Shown: positions 32,868 to 43,248 of the stretch, one piece after another
Layout of the letters: every line of letters begins with the position of its first letter
How positions within the stretch are numbered: position 1 is the stretch's first letter
From: Liolophura sinensis
Lineage: Eukaryota > Mollusca > Polyplacophora > Chitonida > Chitonidae
Reading direction: 5' to 3'
NCBI RefSeq assembly: GCF_032854445.1
Contig: NC_088306.1
Location: 6,217,145-6,281,144 of the forward strand
DNA length: 64,000 nucleotides
The notes under the pieces: generated by a model
Databases searched by the model: none
The model's input: only the letters and a program-made list of their open reading frames with translations
Told to the model about the DNA's origin: nothing
Made by a program: the position numbers and the translations under genes

Positions 32868-33091
32868 GTGCTAAAATTTCAACCCGTTTTACAAAAAGCT
32901 TTCGCAAAGTTACGTATAGCGCATTTACATGGTGACTTATGTCGTCACAATGTCATGAAAGTTACACCTGGCGCAAGCTGCCACGTCTTCATAAAACAGC
33001 ACTGTAAAGACAGTGGCGAGAATCTACGTTTTGACTGTTTAACTAAAAAATGGTTTCAGAACAAGAACAGGTGTGGCCATCAACTGTCATG
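32868..33091 (+). CDS. possible exon, cysteine-containing hypothetical peptide
   Basis: An open frame directly after a splice-acceptor-like TTGTTATCTTAG, reaching a donor-like CACTG/GTAACA near 33091. About 75 codons with cysteines in the pattern C-x12-C (C of GDLCRHN to GASC), then SC-x6-C, C-x9-C, C-x11-C, C-x5-C (HVFIKQHC, ENLRFDC, KKWFQNKNRC, GHQLSC). That spacing could suit a disulphide-rich secreted domain, but I do not recognise the family. The frame runs on to a stop at 33236 through a 53-bp tandem duplication. No neighbouring exon was found. Confidence 0.2.
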
Positions 33092-33111
33092 CACTGGTAA
33101 CAATAAGGTTG

Positions 33112-33235
33112 TCCAGGCTGTTCCACACATGTGCGCTCCGACCATACTTGCTCTTTCGCCCACGTCGCGTCGTTCTCCACACATGTCCTTCCTTACCATA
33201 TTCGCCCTTTTAACCACGTGTGCAACATCATCATA
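33112..33235 (+). repeat. tandem duplication, about 53-bp unit, two copies
   Basis: TTCCACACATGTGCGCTCCG, ACCATACTTGCTCTTTCGCC and CACGTCGCGTC are followed by TTCTCCACACATGTCCTTCC, TTACCATATTCGCCCTTTTA and ACCACGTGTGC. A similar but weaker pair of units occurs near 37515-37620. Confidence 0.6.
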
Positions 33236-33324
33236 AAATAGAGGGGAACTGATATGGAGACGGTATATTCCCATTTCTTGTCGTCCTCGTTCTGGTAAGC
33301 GGAGCTGCAGGGACTTGTTTCACT

Positions 33325-33548
33325 TGTTTCCTCGAAGCCGGGAGACCCGGGATCAAATACAGTGTATCAAAGACCTAAAAATGGAACTTCTTCCTGCCTC
33401 GCTTGGCGCACAGCACTGAGAGGTTGGCGCAAGGAAATATGACTGGTTGGCTTCTTGTCAGTATAATATAAGTGGGTGGGGTGTCAAGCCTAGTGTCTTC
33501 ATGTTACCGAAAAATTGCTAAGTACTAAATTAAGCTAAACCCCAAGCA
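33325..33548 (+). mobile_element. SINE S2, head truncated, ending in a CATA microsatellite
   Basis: GGGAGACCCGGGATCAAATA, CTTCCTGCCTCGCTTGGCGC, ACAGCACTGAGAGGTTGGCG, TTGTCAGTATAATATAAGTG, then AAAAATTGCTAAGTACTAAA and AACCCCAAGCATA. The microsatellite begins at the tail. Confidence 0.75.
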
Positions 33549-33630
33549 TATATATATACATACATACATACATACATACATACATACATACATACATACA
33601 TACATACATAAATACATACACACATACATG
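33547..33630 (+). repeat. (CATA)n microsatellite
   Basis: Short (TA)5 start, then about 17 CATA units with single substitutions near the 3' end. Grows out of the S2 tail. Confidence 0.95.
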
Positions 33631-34021
33631 GTTTTACCCAACTAGTTTAACTAGCTATTTTGTCCAGAAAATATCGGCTATAGATATTTATGTTATATTT
33701 CATAGTTAGCCCAAAATCACCAGTGACGCCTAGCAGGAAGCAAATTCAACTTTGAAAGTTTTATGTGTTCCGTTTGTTTGAAAGATTATTTATTGACTCG
33801 AGAAAAATAGAATTAAAATCAGCTTCCTTCCACACAAAAAATCATAAAAAAACATAAGGTGATGTTTTCACCTTATTTATGGTTGAGCTTGGTGAATTAT
33901 GGCTGAAGGCAAAATAAAATCTTCCGCATAAAAAGAAACACTTTTGATGTAGAGACCCGGTATCCTTTGATAAATGATCGTTTTCACTTGTTGCATTCAT
34001 GTGTAACTTGTCATTGGCTTA
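33631..34021. other. intergenic with a small hairpin
   Basis: ATAAGGTGA and TCACCTTAT (33854-33862, 33868-33876) form a perfect 9-bp stem with a 5-base loop. Nothing else seen. Confidence 0.4.
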
Positions 34022-34033
34022 ATTAAACAAACA

Positions 34034-34278
34034 TTTATTTATTTATTTAATAGGTGGTTTACGCCGTACTCAAGAATATTTCACTTATACGACGGCGGCC
34101 AGCATTATGGCATGAGGAAACCGGGCACAGCCCGCGGGGGACCCACGACCAGCCGCAGGCTGCTGTCAGACCTTACCACATCCAGCCGGAGAAGAAGCCA
34201 ACACGAGTTGCATTCGTGAGAGACTCCTGGGGCATTACGCTGCGCTAGCTCGCTAACCGACTGAGCCACGGAGGCCCC
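34034..34278 (-). mobile_element. near full-length SINE S1 with 12-bp target-site duplication
   Basis: Minus-strand reading from GGCCTCCGTGGCTCAGTCGG (A box) through the conserved body to the (AAAT)n tail. ATTAAACAAACA is repeated exactly at 34022-34033 and 34279-34290. The B-box region is shortened by a small deletion. Confidence 0.93.
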
Positions 34279-34422
34279 ATTAAACAAACAGATGCGAAGC
34301 TGGTTATCCTTTTTCTCAATTCATTTGTATTTGTTGATTTTGCTAGTTTGGCCACCACGCATTTGAAATAAGATAAAAGTCATTAACACAACTCAGCACA
34401 TACTCAAGATCCGACTTTAGGG

Positions 34423-34681
34423 CGAAACTGATGAGACACTCGCCATTCCGAGTCTCAAAGGTTTGAGGAAATCCGTTTTCTACCTAACTCAATTCTTCTC
34501 TGGCGCCATCTCTGATGGGTTATTTCTGTATGCCAGCTCGTATTTCAATCCTTCCAAATGTTTGGCGGATATAATATTTGACGCAAAAGAGAATTTAGAT
34601 TCTCTTATTTCTAAAGAAATGCTGCCAGTTAGTTCAGACGAGAGCGTGACTGGGCTATCAAAGGCACTGGAATACATGTAG
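34423..34681 (+). CDS. possible terminal exon, hypothetical protein
   Basis: An open frame of about 86 codons follows an acceptor-like CCGACTTTAG and ends in TAG at 34679-34681. The peptide has normal-looking composition with a hydrophobic centre (RKSVFYLTQFFSGAISDGLF) and an acidic, serine-rich end (MLPVSSDESVTGLSKALEYM). No known domain recognised. A minus-strand frame of 62 codons overlaps it, so coding potential is uncertain. No partner exon was identified upstream; the SINE at 34034-34278 lies just before it. Confidence 0.25.
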
Positions 34682-35312
34682 CTTATAAGAATGTAGAAAA
34701 GATGTCACAAGTGAATGCTATCTAACTGAGATACAAAATACTTTCATATCCATGTTTCTTCAAGATTTTCAAAACCCTCAACGGAGCATTAAGGTTTGTT
34801 GTATGTTCTCAGCGACCATTACAAAAGTATTTTCTTTAGTGAATTATTTTAACAGTATATTCAAGGTCTTTAATACGACGTACCACGCACTGTGTGTAAA
34901 TGTAACTTTACAGGGACACTGGGAACCTCACGGTTTTGGGCGTGATCTGTCTGGTTTTCTAAACCGTAAAACGTGAACCGTTGACCTTTCATTGTCACCA
35001 ACGCACGGCGAAGTTCCCAAACTCCCTATGTAAGGCACGGACTAATCCAGTACTAAATGTGTCGTAGAGACTGAAAGGCAAGAGTCCCCAATCACATCAC
35101 CACGATCCGTTCCATGAATCTAGATGTCAAAACAAACCGATGCTGGGAAGACTTAAGGAAAGTTCCACGTGAATTAGTGAAATTAATATCCAAATCGTAT
35201 ACCATGTTACCTATCGTATTTTTAAAAAGTGGGATCTAGTCATGTCAACACGGCGAACATACAGTCCCTACCCCCCGATTAAGACCGTTTTGGTACAGTT
35301 AATAAATGTGAA
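34682..35312. other. intergenic, nothing recognised
   Basis: No supported feature. Confidence 0.3.
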
Positions 35313-35690
35313 AATGAGATGTTAAAATCGTCTCTGCACAGCAGGTATACATGTTTATATGAAAAGAAAACCAGTTACTCCATAGCAATATATTTTATTG
35401 ACTGGTTTTGCAAAACATTTCATAATCAATATAGAGCTTTGTGTCGGAGAAAAAAAAAGAACTAATATTTATGTTTTGAAAACAGTAAACTCTTTCACGT
35501 GTAATCATTTTAGTACAGAGTAACGCCAGATGGGATGTCAAAATCGTCCGCAGAGTACAGACAATTATATTTATGTGAAATACCGGCTATTTTACAGTAG
35601 TTCGAGCTGGGTGAACATTTCGTGTGTTGTAGACAATGAATGCTTTGTGTCTGAGAACAGTAATATTTACTAGACACTGCTTGGGCATGT
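35313..35690 (+). repeat. degenerate tandem duplication, about 210-bp period
   Basis: ATGAGATGTTAAAATCGTCT with TGTTTATATGAAA, and GAGCTTTGTGTCGGAG, recur about 210 bases later as ATGGGATGTCAAAATCGTCC with TATTTATGTGAAA, and AATGCTTTGTGTCTGAG. Old duplication. Confidence 0.6.
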
Positions 35691-35754
35691 TATCTTTAAG
35701 TGGCATTGTTTGCATGTCTCTGTTGGTCCGTTGATGGCTAAGGTATGTTTGAAG

Positions 35755-35945
35755 GCAACGTAAATAGTAAATTGAAGTATATATGAGCTGAAAGACCATT
35801 AAGCACTGTACAAATATTAGTTCGATTTACTCTTTAGATTTTTTTCCAACCTAGTAAATTGGTTTTAAAACTTCCATATTTTTTGTTTGAAATAGCTCCT
35901 TTCAACGTCCATGCAGTGAATGCATTCATAAATCTGTATGTATAT
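35755..35945 (+). repeat. R9 repeat, copy a
   Basis: Shares AGTATATATGAGCTGAAAGA, CCATTAAGCACTGTAC, TTAGTTCGATTTA and CAGTGAATGCATTCATAAAT with 50290-50440 in the same orientation. Unknown family. Confidence 0.55.
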
Positions 35946-36511
35946 GTATTTTTATTGATTAAATATAGATGTATGTTTAAGCTGTAAAACCTGATACGTC
36001 CTAACTGACCCTAATATAGTCGGGAAGGGCGGTATAATCCAAACTTTCAAATGCATTTTACTACTTTGCAAAAAATCCCCCCCCCCCCCGCTCGCCAACA
36101 AATAAATTTAACTATTGTTATGAACAGTGTTTCCATTGGTCCTTCATCAGATATATATTTCACGTTTTCTTTGTCTTTAATCACAAAGAGACGTTTTTGC
36201 ACATTGATTGTGGTGAGGCAATGTTTATCTCAGAGGTCTGGTTTTATCTTACCTGTCACCCGAAATATGCTTCTACTATAAAATTAAACAGATACAATTT
36301 CTAAGACGTTATGCGAACATCTAGCTCTGACATGCGTGTGCTGAGCTATTGTACAGTTCCTGTGTTCTCTCCTGAAGCGAACATGGCATGGCGAGGATGA
36401 ATGTTCAAGGCCATAGGCCTTTCAGAATCTTACATTTCTAATACAAAACTCCGACTTCATGATGTACTTCATGTAATGCAAACGCGCTTGGTGTCGTTCT
36501 TCTTTAACCTC
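35946..36511. other. intergenic, nothing recognised
   Basis: Includes a C11 run near 36079. No gene. Confidence 0.3.
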
Positions 36512-36610
36512 TGAGATTTATTTATTGATTTGATCTGTTGCTTAATGCCCTGTTTGTTTTGTTCACTTACATGATGGCGATCAGCTTCATTGGTGGAGAA
36601 AACCAGCAAA
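36512..36610 (-). mobile_element. SINE S1 relic
   Basis: Minus-strand tail TTTATTTATTGATTTGATCT, GTTGCTTAATGCCCTG and CACTTACATGATGGCGATCA. Very diverged. Confidence 0.45.
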
Positions 36611-36824
36611 AACCCAAAGACCATTGCCAATGTACTGACGAACCGATTGTATAGATATGCAGGCCATATTGGTGGAAGGACTGGTGGTCTTCAACGAACG
36701 TACTTACGATCACGTCAACGTCGCCAATCGCTTATTCCCATTAAGGCCCGACAAAACACTGAAGACGGGGGAATCTTTACACCGAACACTTCCTTCCTCT
36801 TTTTTGTCCCTTCACTCATACAAG

Positions 36825-36892
36825 TAACCGCCATCATATGAGTGAAATTTTCCTGCCAATATCATTAAACAACAATCCAACAAATAAATCAT
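36825..36892 (+). mobile_element. SINE S1 tail relic
   Basis: AACCGCCATCATATGAGTGA, AATTTTCCTGCCAATATCAT, TAAACAACAATCCAACAAAT. Diverged tail in the opposite orientation to the relic at 36.5 kb. Confidence 0.5.
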
Positions 36893-38107
36893 TTCGTTAA
36901 GTAAGTATTATTGTGACAGTATATTTAACAACGCTGAAGTTGTATAATCGTGTCCTGCAATTCGTGGTGATGCGTAATTATTACGTCACTGGACTTCGGA
37001 TATACTGTGTCTCTTTGGTGCTAGTTTATTTACTTGTTTTGATTGATGTTTGACGTCGGGATATTTTTGATTAGACTTATGGACTTCGTCAGAAGAACAC
37101 AGAACGGGACAATCCAAACGTTACTGCCAAGGTGTTCACAATCTTGAAATTAAAAATTTTTACATTTAACACTGTAAAGGTCAGGAAGAGTGACTGCATT
37201 TATGAGAAATTATCTGACCGCGTTTATAAAGTGTTAATGTTTTAGGACTAACCAAAGTGATCACAGTACAGCTCCATTAAACTTTGATTAATCCACACCT
37301 TAAACCAACATTTAAAACAGAGTTTAAAAAAATTAACGCTTTCATAACGGAAAATGAGCACTTTGAAGAGTGTTGAACGAAAAAACACTTAATAAAAAAC
37401 TTGTCAGATACATGTAACTCCAAAGTGAAGTCACTCCTCGCGGTCTTTACCGTTTAACGCTTTAGTTTTAAGAGAACAGTTTGCATTCAACTAATTATTC
37501 ATCCAAGGTCACGATGTTTTCCACACGTCTTCTTACTATTTTTGTTTCTTCTCCCGCTTCCAGCTGTTTTCCACGAAGCTCCTTATATACCATATGTCGC
37601 CCTTTCACCCACACCTGACAAATGACCTTTAAGATAGAAAGTCATCTATTCATAATTACAATAAATCGAACTGGAAATGCGTCTAACAGTTGTCTTTATA
37701 AATATAGACATGCTTCTGTGAATTTCTGTGATGTGTTGTTTTTCGTAATTTGTTCTTTAAATAACGCTACGTCAACTCAAATGGTTTTTTTCTTAATGAC
37801 ATACACACGTGTTGCATCCATGTGTGGTGCATTTGAAGAAAGTGGAATAAATTTAAGTGCTTGAGTAACGATAAAAACACTTAACGTCACCCAGCAGGTA
37901 TTCGCGATAGAGGTTCCTGCTGAGGTGCAAGGTACGGTCGACATATCAAGTCTGAATAGCGTGCGGTACATCCATTTCATACCTAGCATAATTCTAAACC
38001 GGACTGTCGTAAAATAACAGACCATCCTGTTTTTTTTTAATCCGGCTTCACCTAAGCATATAATAATCAGTGAACAAGCTGAAAACACATCCAAAGATTT
38101 AGTGATG
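36893..38107. other. intergenic, nothing recognised
   Basis: 1.2 kb. Around 37515-37620 two loosely similar CTTTTCCAC-started units echo the 53-bp duplication at 33.1 kb. Nothing else. Confidence 0.3.
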
Positions 38108-38270
38108 AACACAAGGCCATACATGGGAAGGTCTGTCACAACCTGCGGATGGTCGTGGGTTTCCCCCGGGGCTCTGCCCGGTTTTCTCCCACCATAATGC
38201 TGGTCGCATTTCGTATAAGTGAAATATTTTTGAGTACGGCTTAAAACACCAATCAAATACATAAATAAGT
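38108..38270 (+). mobile_element. SINE S1, 5' truncated
   Basis: Starts at GCCATACATGGGAAGGTCTG and keeps a well-preserved 3' half (GCGGATGGTCGTGGGTTTCC, CCACCATAATGCTGGTCG, TATTTTTGAGTACGGCTTAA). The 166-codon minus-strand frame at 37777-38277 partly lies on this SINE and is not taken as a gene. Confidence 0.85.
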
Positions 38271-39129
38271 CAATCAATATTATCAGGACGGATACTGCTC
38301 AATTGATTTAATACTTTTTTGTCTGATTTGCAAAACCTTGAACAAATGAATCATATTAAGTTGTTTTCTCAGTAGTTTAGTCTACATGCACACACATCTA
38401 ATTATATCCAGTGTTTAGCCCTCTTTGCTGGAAACACGTGTAATATAAAATGTAGGCCATTTTCTTTTTTAGGTTTGAACACCTTGTTTCAACCAGGTAC
38501 AGCAATTATTCGACATGAAGATCGGGTAGCATGACGCTTGTAGAATTTAAGACAACAAATTGATGTGAGGGAGAGTGTGCTTTTGTTACATATATTTATT
38601 TCTCAGCACACAATTTAACTTATAATGAGAGATAATCAGCCCACGTTATCAATCAGTTGCATGTACCATATATATCTACATAACTTATATATGACTGCAT
38701 AACTTATGTTACGTGTCGCAAAACTTTGGCAGTCGACGCGGACATCTGCTCACGTACACATGCATAATAAGTATATGAATGCTTCAACACAGCTCTAGAT
38801 CCATCCTGTTTTTTCTCTCTCTCTCCTTTTTTTTTGCCAGACAAGGGATAGGTGAGCATGTGTCATCACCACTTAGTCTGTATTACTTTCCTAACTATGT
38901 CAATAAAGCCCGGACCGTGGCAAAGTGCCAGTACACTGAGGAATATAAGCACAGATAGATAATGAATATAGACAGTGAAATGGGTTGTATCGAGGTCGTC
39001 TTCTCCCCAGATCGGAAGTAATCATGCCGAGACAGTGAGCATGGTAGATTACTTGGAACTGGGTTTTCACGGAGAAGGCGGTAACATCAACGTCGCCTTC
39101 CCCACAACTTTATCGTTTCAGTCGTACAT
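38271..39129. other. intergenic, nothing recognised
   Basis: No supported feature. Confidence 0.3.
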
Positions 39130-39262
39130 TGAAAGCTCTGCTAGCAACCTTCGAATGGTGGTGGTTTTCCCCGGGTCTCTCGGGTTTCCTTCCACCATAG
39201 CGCTGGGCCTCCACAGCATAAGCGAATTATTCGGCGTAAAACCCCAATCAAGTAAATAAACA
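39130..39262 (+). mobile_element. SINE S1, 3' half, diverged
   Basis: TCTGCTAGCAACCTTCGAAT, GGTGGTGGTTTTCCCCGGGT, CCTTCCACCATAGCGCTGGG, then CGGCGTAAAACCCCAATCAA and AAATAAAC. Confidence 0.7.
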
Positions 39263-41324
39263 AATACCATTTTCAGGTCTCCTTAAAGGAGAGGAAATTG
39301 TAACAGTTATACAAATATCAGATGAAAGAGCGTAAAACCGTCACAAATATGGTCTTTAATATTTGACTTTGAATTTAAATGATCCACATAAGCTATCCAC
39401 ATTATATGAAAGTATGTTCTCAAAGTCTAGTATTTTTGGTACAGTCAAGAGTTAACGATCAGATCTCAAAATAGCCTATAAAGCGCAGAAAGCACTATTT
39501 TTGTTAAACATCTGCTACTCTACAATAATACTATATGCAGGTGACGCATGCTAATTCTTTCGATGGCATGTGGGCTTGTGTCTTAGATTGTTGGTCATTA
39601 AAAGGATGATGGTTATAAGACAGGTAACCCCAAATGGGCGTGGTGAACGTTAATCACTGACAGGACGTGTTCTCTGACAAGTCTGGTTTTATCTTGCCTG
39701 TCACGTGTAATGTACGTTTGTTGTGTGAGCGTCCAGGTGTGAGGAGTTAATGCTCCGTCCTTGTGTTATCCAGAAGTGAAAATAACTCTTGACAGCTACA
39801 TCTTAGTGTTAAGTCTTCAAGTACAGGATGCAAGCTTGCACTCTCTCCTTCTCTTGTAATATGAATCAAACGTCTCATTCTTACATATTATTTTGGTATT
39901 AACTTCTTTAGTTCATTAGTATTTTACACTCTGGTTTAACCCGCATTAGACAAAATTCTCCGCATCTCATTGGATAAAAACGGTCATGTAAAGGCTGAGT
40001 CCCGTGTCTTGCAGCTGACGTAAGACGTGTGTGCTAACTACGTTATTTGCCTTTATATGTCCCATCACCGAAGCGATTCACCTGAACATCGATCTTTTGC
40101 GCTGAACTGTTGGGTCTTCTTGGGGATAAATTCTGGATTTTAGTTGTAGTATTTAAAAGAGATCCTCATAATAGCCAAGGTATCTGAGTGGATGAGATAA
40201 ACTAATTTGACAAAGTTTGGAATCATTTGTCGTTTGCATTGCGAAACTTCTCCGAACTGTGGTTCATTCAGATAAACGCTGACTTGCTGTCTTTGTGGAG
40301 TCCCTTATTGACAGACAGAAGGCTTGGTGACATCTAGAGTTAAGCTCACAAGACTTCAAGGCTCAAACGTCGTAATTTCCAGACGGTTACAATGGCGACG
40401 TATTAGAAGTTATTAACTCCATAATAATTCATGCCTTCTGGAAACTGTCGGACGCATTTTTGTTTAAAAGATTTCTCTCGTGGCCTAAAGTTTTTACCGT
40501 TGCATGTCCGATAAAAAAATAACATTTTGTAAGAGCATACTTCCAATAAGCGAGTTTCTAGATTAGATTATTGTTGCTAAGTGAAAACCGTACGTTTGAT
40601 ATCTTCTTTGAACTAAATACCGTTATCCTTGATAAATAATTTCCTGAGGAAGTTCCCTTGAGGAATTTATTTCAGGCCTCGGTGATAAAAATGACAAAGT
40701 CATGTCGTTCTAAGACGTTACATCTTACCAATTACCTAAGACACTTCAGAACAACACGGGCCACATTCAGGAAAGGAAAAAACAAAAAAGGGCTTTTGAT
40801 GTCTTCCTAACGACGAACAGCGAATGTGTGAAACATCGACAATATCTTCTAGGTCATCTGGGCGATGAATGCTGTTTAAAGCTGGACAGTCACGTTTTTC
40901 TCGAAGAGCTTGGTGGTTTGAAGCTTTCATCTACACTTTCATTCCGCGCTATTGCCTTGAAGTATCATTATTATCAAGTCCAGAAAATGGTATCTTGCCT
41001 TTACAGTGAATACGATTGAAAGGAGCATAGGTCTTCAAATCTAAAGCATTTTGTCTTTCATGAAATTCAACGCTTCCGTGAAAGCACAGCAACTGTGCTA
41101 TTTTTTCTTGACCATTTTATTTCTCCACACAGAGAATCCTATCGCAAAACCTCAATATCTGCGTGGTTAAAATCCGATAAATTATATATATTTCTGAATG
41201 ACTGGTATATGAATTAATATTTTTGTTAGATTATTATATAATGTTACCCTATTCCTGTATGTGGTATTTTTCAAGTTTGATACTTAGGGTATTGCTGCTG
41301 ACCTCTCATGAAATAAAACATGCA
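39263..41324. other. intergenic, nothing recognised
   Basis: The longest stretch (2 kb) without any nameable repeat or gene. Frames are short and overlap on both strands. Confidence 0.35.
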
Positions 41325-41505
41325 ACTGTACAACGGCAAGCCCTGCATACCATATACAAAACGGATGGTTACAATTTGAGATTTTTAATACTTACTTGGA
41401 TAACATTACACAGAAGACTCCTGCATATGGCGGTGTACAACACTCACCTTGTAGCATTTGACAGCTCCTGTGTGTCAATAAAAATTCCAAGTTATTAACC
41501 AAGAA
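41325..41505 (+). pseudogene. Penelope-like element copy D, C-terminal fragment
   Basis: Nucleotide landmarks line up with the 3' coding part of copies A and C: GATGGTTACAATTTGAGATT against GATAATTTCAATTTGGATAA, CTTACTTGGATAACATTACA against CCTTACTTGGATAGCAATAT, CTCCTGCATATGGCGGTGTA, CACTCACCTTGTAGCATTTG, ACAGCTCCTGTGTGT. Only about 180 bases survive, with frameshifts. The 91-codon frame here is not in the ancestral frame throughout. Confidence 0.65.
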
Positions 41506-41671
41506 ACTATATAATTACAAAGCTGTAGATCTCCTCAGCTCGAAGTTTCTTACACTTTACAATGGGCACAGTTTTCTCGTCTAGAATTCCTAACATTCTG
41601 CTTCATAATTTTGTCTTTTGCCAATAATGCCTTTGGACATCGTACGTAAAATATAATGGCCACTCTAACTG

Positions 41672-41737
41672 TATTACGACGTTTTCAAGAATATTTGAAC
41701 TTATACGACGGCCGCCAGCATTATGGTAGGAGAAAAT
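41672..41737 (-). mobile_element. SINE S1 3' fragment
   Basis: TTTTCAAGAATATTTGAACT, TATACGACGGCCGCCAGCAT, TATGGTAGGAG on the minus strand; the tail has been lost. Confidence 0.7.
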
Positions 41738-41904
41738 TACCCCTAGGTTAAGCTCATCTGATATGCATATTCTTGGATTAACGAGGAATTTTAAAACTAG
41801 CATGGCTACTGATTAATTTTACGCCCCTAGAACAATCCCATTAACCATCTTTCCAATATTATTGTAAATACTTCTGTGATTCTCTTTGTGTCCTTTTTTT
41901 TTCT

Positions 41905-42010
41905 CTTTTATATACTTTAAAGATCGCTCTTCTTTTGGAAATATGTCTTGTAAATATATTGAATTACAAAGACTATAATCCTGAAACAATTGGCACACAA
42001 ATGTCGGGAA
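41905..42010 (+). repeat. R8 repeat, copy a
   Basis: TTTTGGAAATATGTCTTGTA, AATATATTGAATTACA and GAAACAATTGGCACACAAAT match 42963-43072 in the same orientation. It lies directly before an R3 copy. Confidence 0.7.
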
Positions 42011-42034
42011 CGATATAATCAAGTGGTACAAGCA

Positions 42035-42305
42035 TAGAGAGCAAAGCCAGAGCAGCGACGACAGTGTGATAACTGGCAAATGATTACATGTAACTTGCGA
42101 AATACAGCCTCTTTTCAATTTATATCACTTATGATTTTATTCTAACTGTTCATGTAAATGCATAAATAGTAGCAAATTACACGCCCCATAGCACCATGGC
42201 TTAAGCAGAGCTATGTTAGCAAAATGGAGTGATGTTACTTGAAATTTATTAGACATCATTGGTCCAGAATTACTCAAAACGCAGTGTTGTAACATTTAAC
42301 TTAAA
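42035..42305 (+). repeat. R3 interspersed repeat, best full-length copy
   Basis: AGCATAGAGAGCAAAGCCAG, AGCAGCGACGACAGTGTGAT, AACTGGCAAATGATTACATG, GATTTTATTCTAACTGTTCA, TGTAAATGCATAAATAGTAG, CAAATTACACGCCCCATAGC, ACCATGGCTTAAGCAGAGCT, TGGAGTGATGTTACTTGAAA, TTTATTAGACATCATTGGTC, CAGAATTACTC and GCAGTGTTGTAACATTTAAC in order. No coding frame, no tRNA-like head and no obvious terminal inverted repeat. Confidence 0.85.
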
Positions 42306-42899
42306 ATAACTTTAAAACAATGCAAACGGACCAGGCCTCGGGGATGCCTACATTTAGTTTTGATGTATACCTTTCCAATAATGTCACCATAAATTCGGAC
42401 AGCGTAATGAGACTAAGACATATATGCCGTAAATTGCAATTTTTCGTCACGCGAAAACTATTTAGAGGTGTTCACAGCTGGTACAACAGGTACATTACAG
42501 AAAACGGGCATCCGAAACTGTTAAATAAGGAAGACTTGCTTTATACAGATTAATTCGTCTTAAACCAGCAGTGTGTACTGACTAAACACACCTGCCAACT
42601 GTCGGCCCAAGCTACAAAGCATGCATTTTGACAGACAAACGACTTTATAACACTAAGGAAATGCCAGCTCCACTCGTAAATAAAATATAGTGTTATCCCT
42701 ACAGCACACTTCGATCAATCAATCTCTAATATTAATCATGTCGCTTCATCATAGGATTTGTAGGTGTAAGGTCACGTGACGAGTTTGACTGGTACATTGT
42801 ACAGGAGGGAGATCCAAATAGAAAACGTACCAGTCAGCAACGTCTTCTTTCCTTCATTTTTTTTGTAATGTAAAATGTAAAAAAAAATACAGCACAGAG
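42306..42899. other. unassigned, one ATG-started frame
   Basis: A 77-codon frame starts with ATG at 42320, just past the R3 end, and stops at 42553. Its peptide (for example RLRHICRKLQFFVTRKLFRG) has no recognisable domain. A weak hypothetical at best. Confidence 0.2.
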
Positions 42900-42962
42900 A
42901 GTTAAACTAGCTGGCAGCTTTTACACTGTCGTCGCTGCTCTAGTTTTACTATCGGTGTTGTG
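42900..42962 (-). repeat. R3 fragment
   Basis: GCTGGCAGCTTTTACACTGT and CGTCGCTGCTCTAGTTTTAC are the 5' end of R3 in reverse orientation. Confidence 0.65.
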
Positions 42963-43072
42963 TTTTTTTTACTTCATATACCTTTTAGATCCTCATGTTT
43001 TGGAAATATGTCTTGTGAATATACCGAATTATAATTCAGCTATAATGCTGAACAATTGCCACACATATTGTG
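42963..43072 (+). repeat. R8 repeat, copy b
   Basis: Counterpart of 41905-42010 (GTTTTGGAAATATGTCTTGT, GAATATACCGAATTATAATT, GAACAATTGCCACACATATT). It again touches the 5' end of an R3 copy, but that R3 has the opposite orientation. Confidence 0.7.
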
Positions 43073-43124
43073 CAACTGTAACCTTAGATTGTAAGGTTGT
43101 AGCGTACTATTTCTTTGCGACAAC

Positions 43125-43248
43125 GACTGCGGATGGTCGTGGGTTTCCTCCGGGGTCTATCCGGTTTCCCCCCACCATAATACTTTCCGCCGTCATATAA
43201 GTGAAATATTCTTGAGTAAAACCCCAATCAAATAAATAAATAAATAAC
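43125..43248 (+). mobile_element. SINE S1 3' half
   Basis: ACTGCGGATGGTCGTGGGTT, CCGGTTTCCCCCCACCATAA, CGCCGTCATATAAGTGAAAT, ATTCTTGAGTAAAACCCCAA and four AAAT units. Confidence 0.85.

Noticed and set aside
37777-38277. 166-codon minus-strand open frame, the longest in the window
   Set aside because: The first third is SINE S1 tail and body in reverse. The remainder shows no domain and no splice context.
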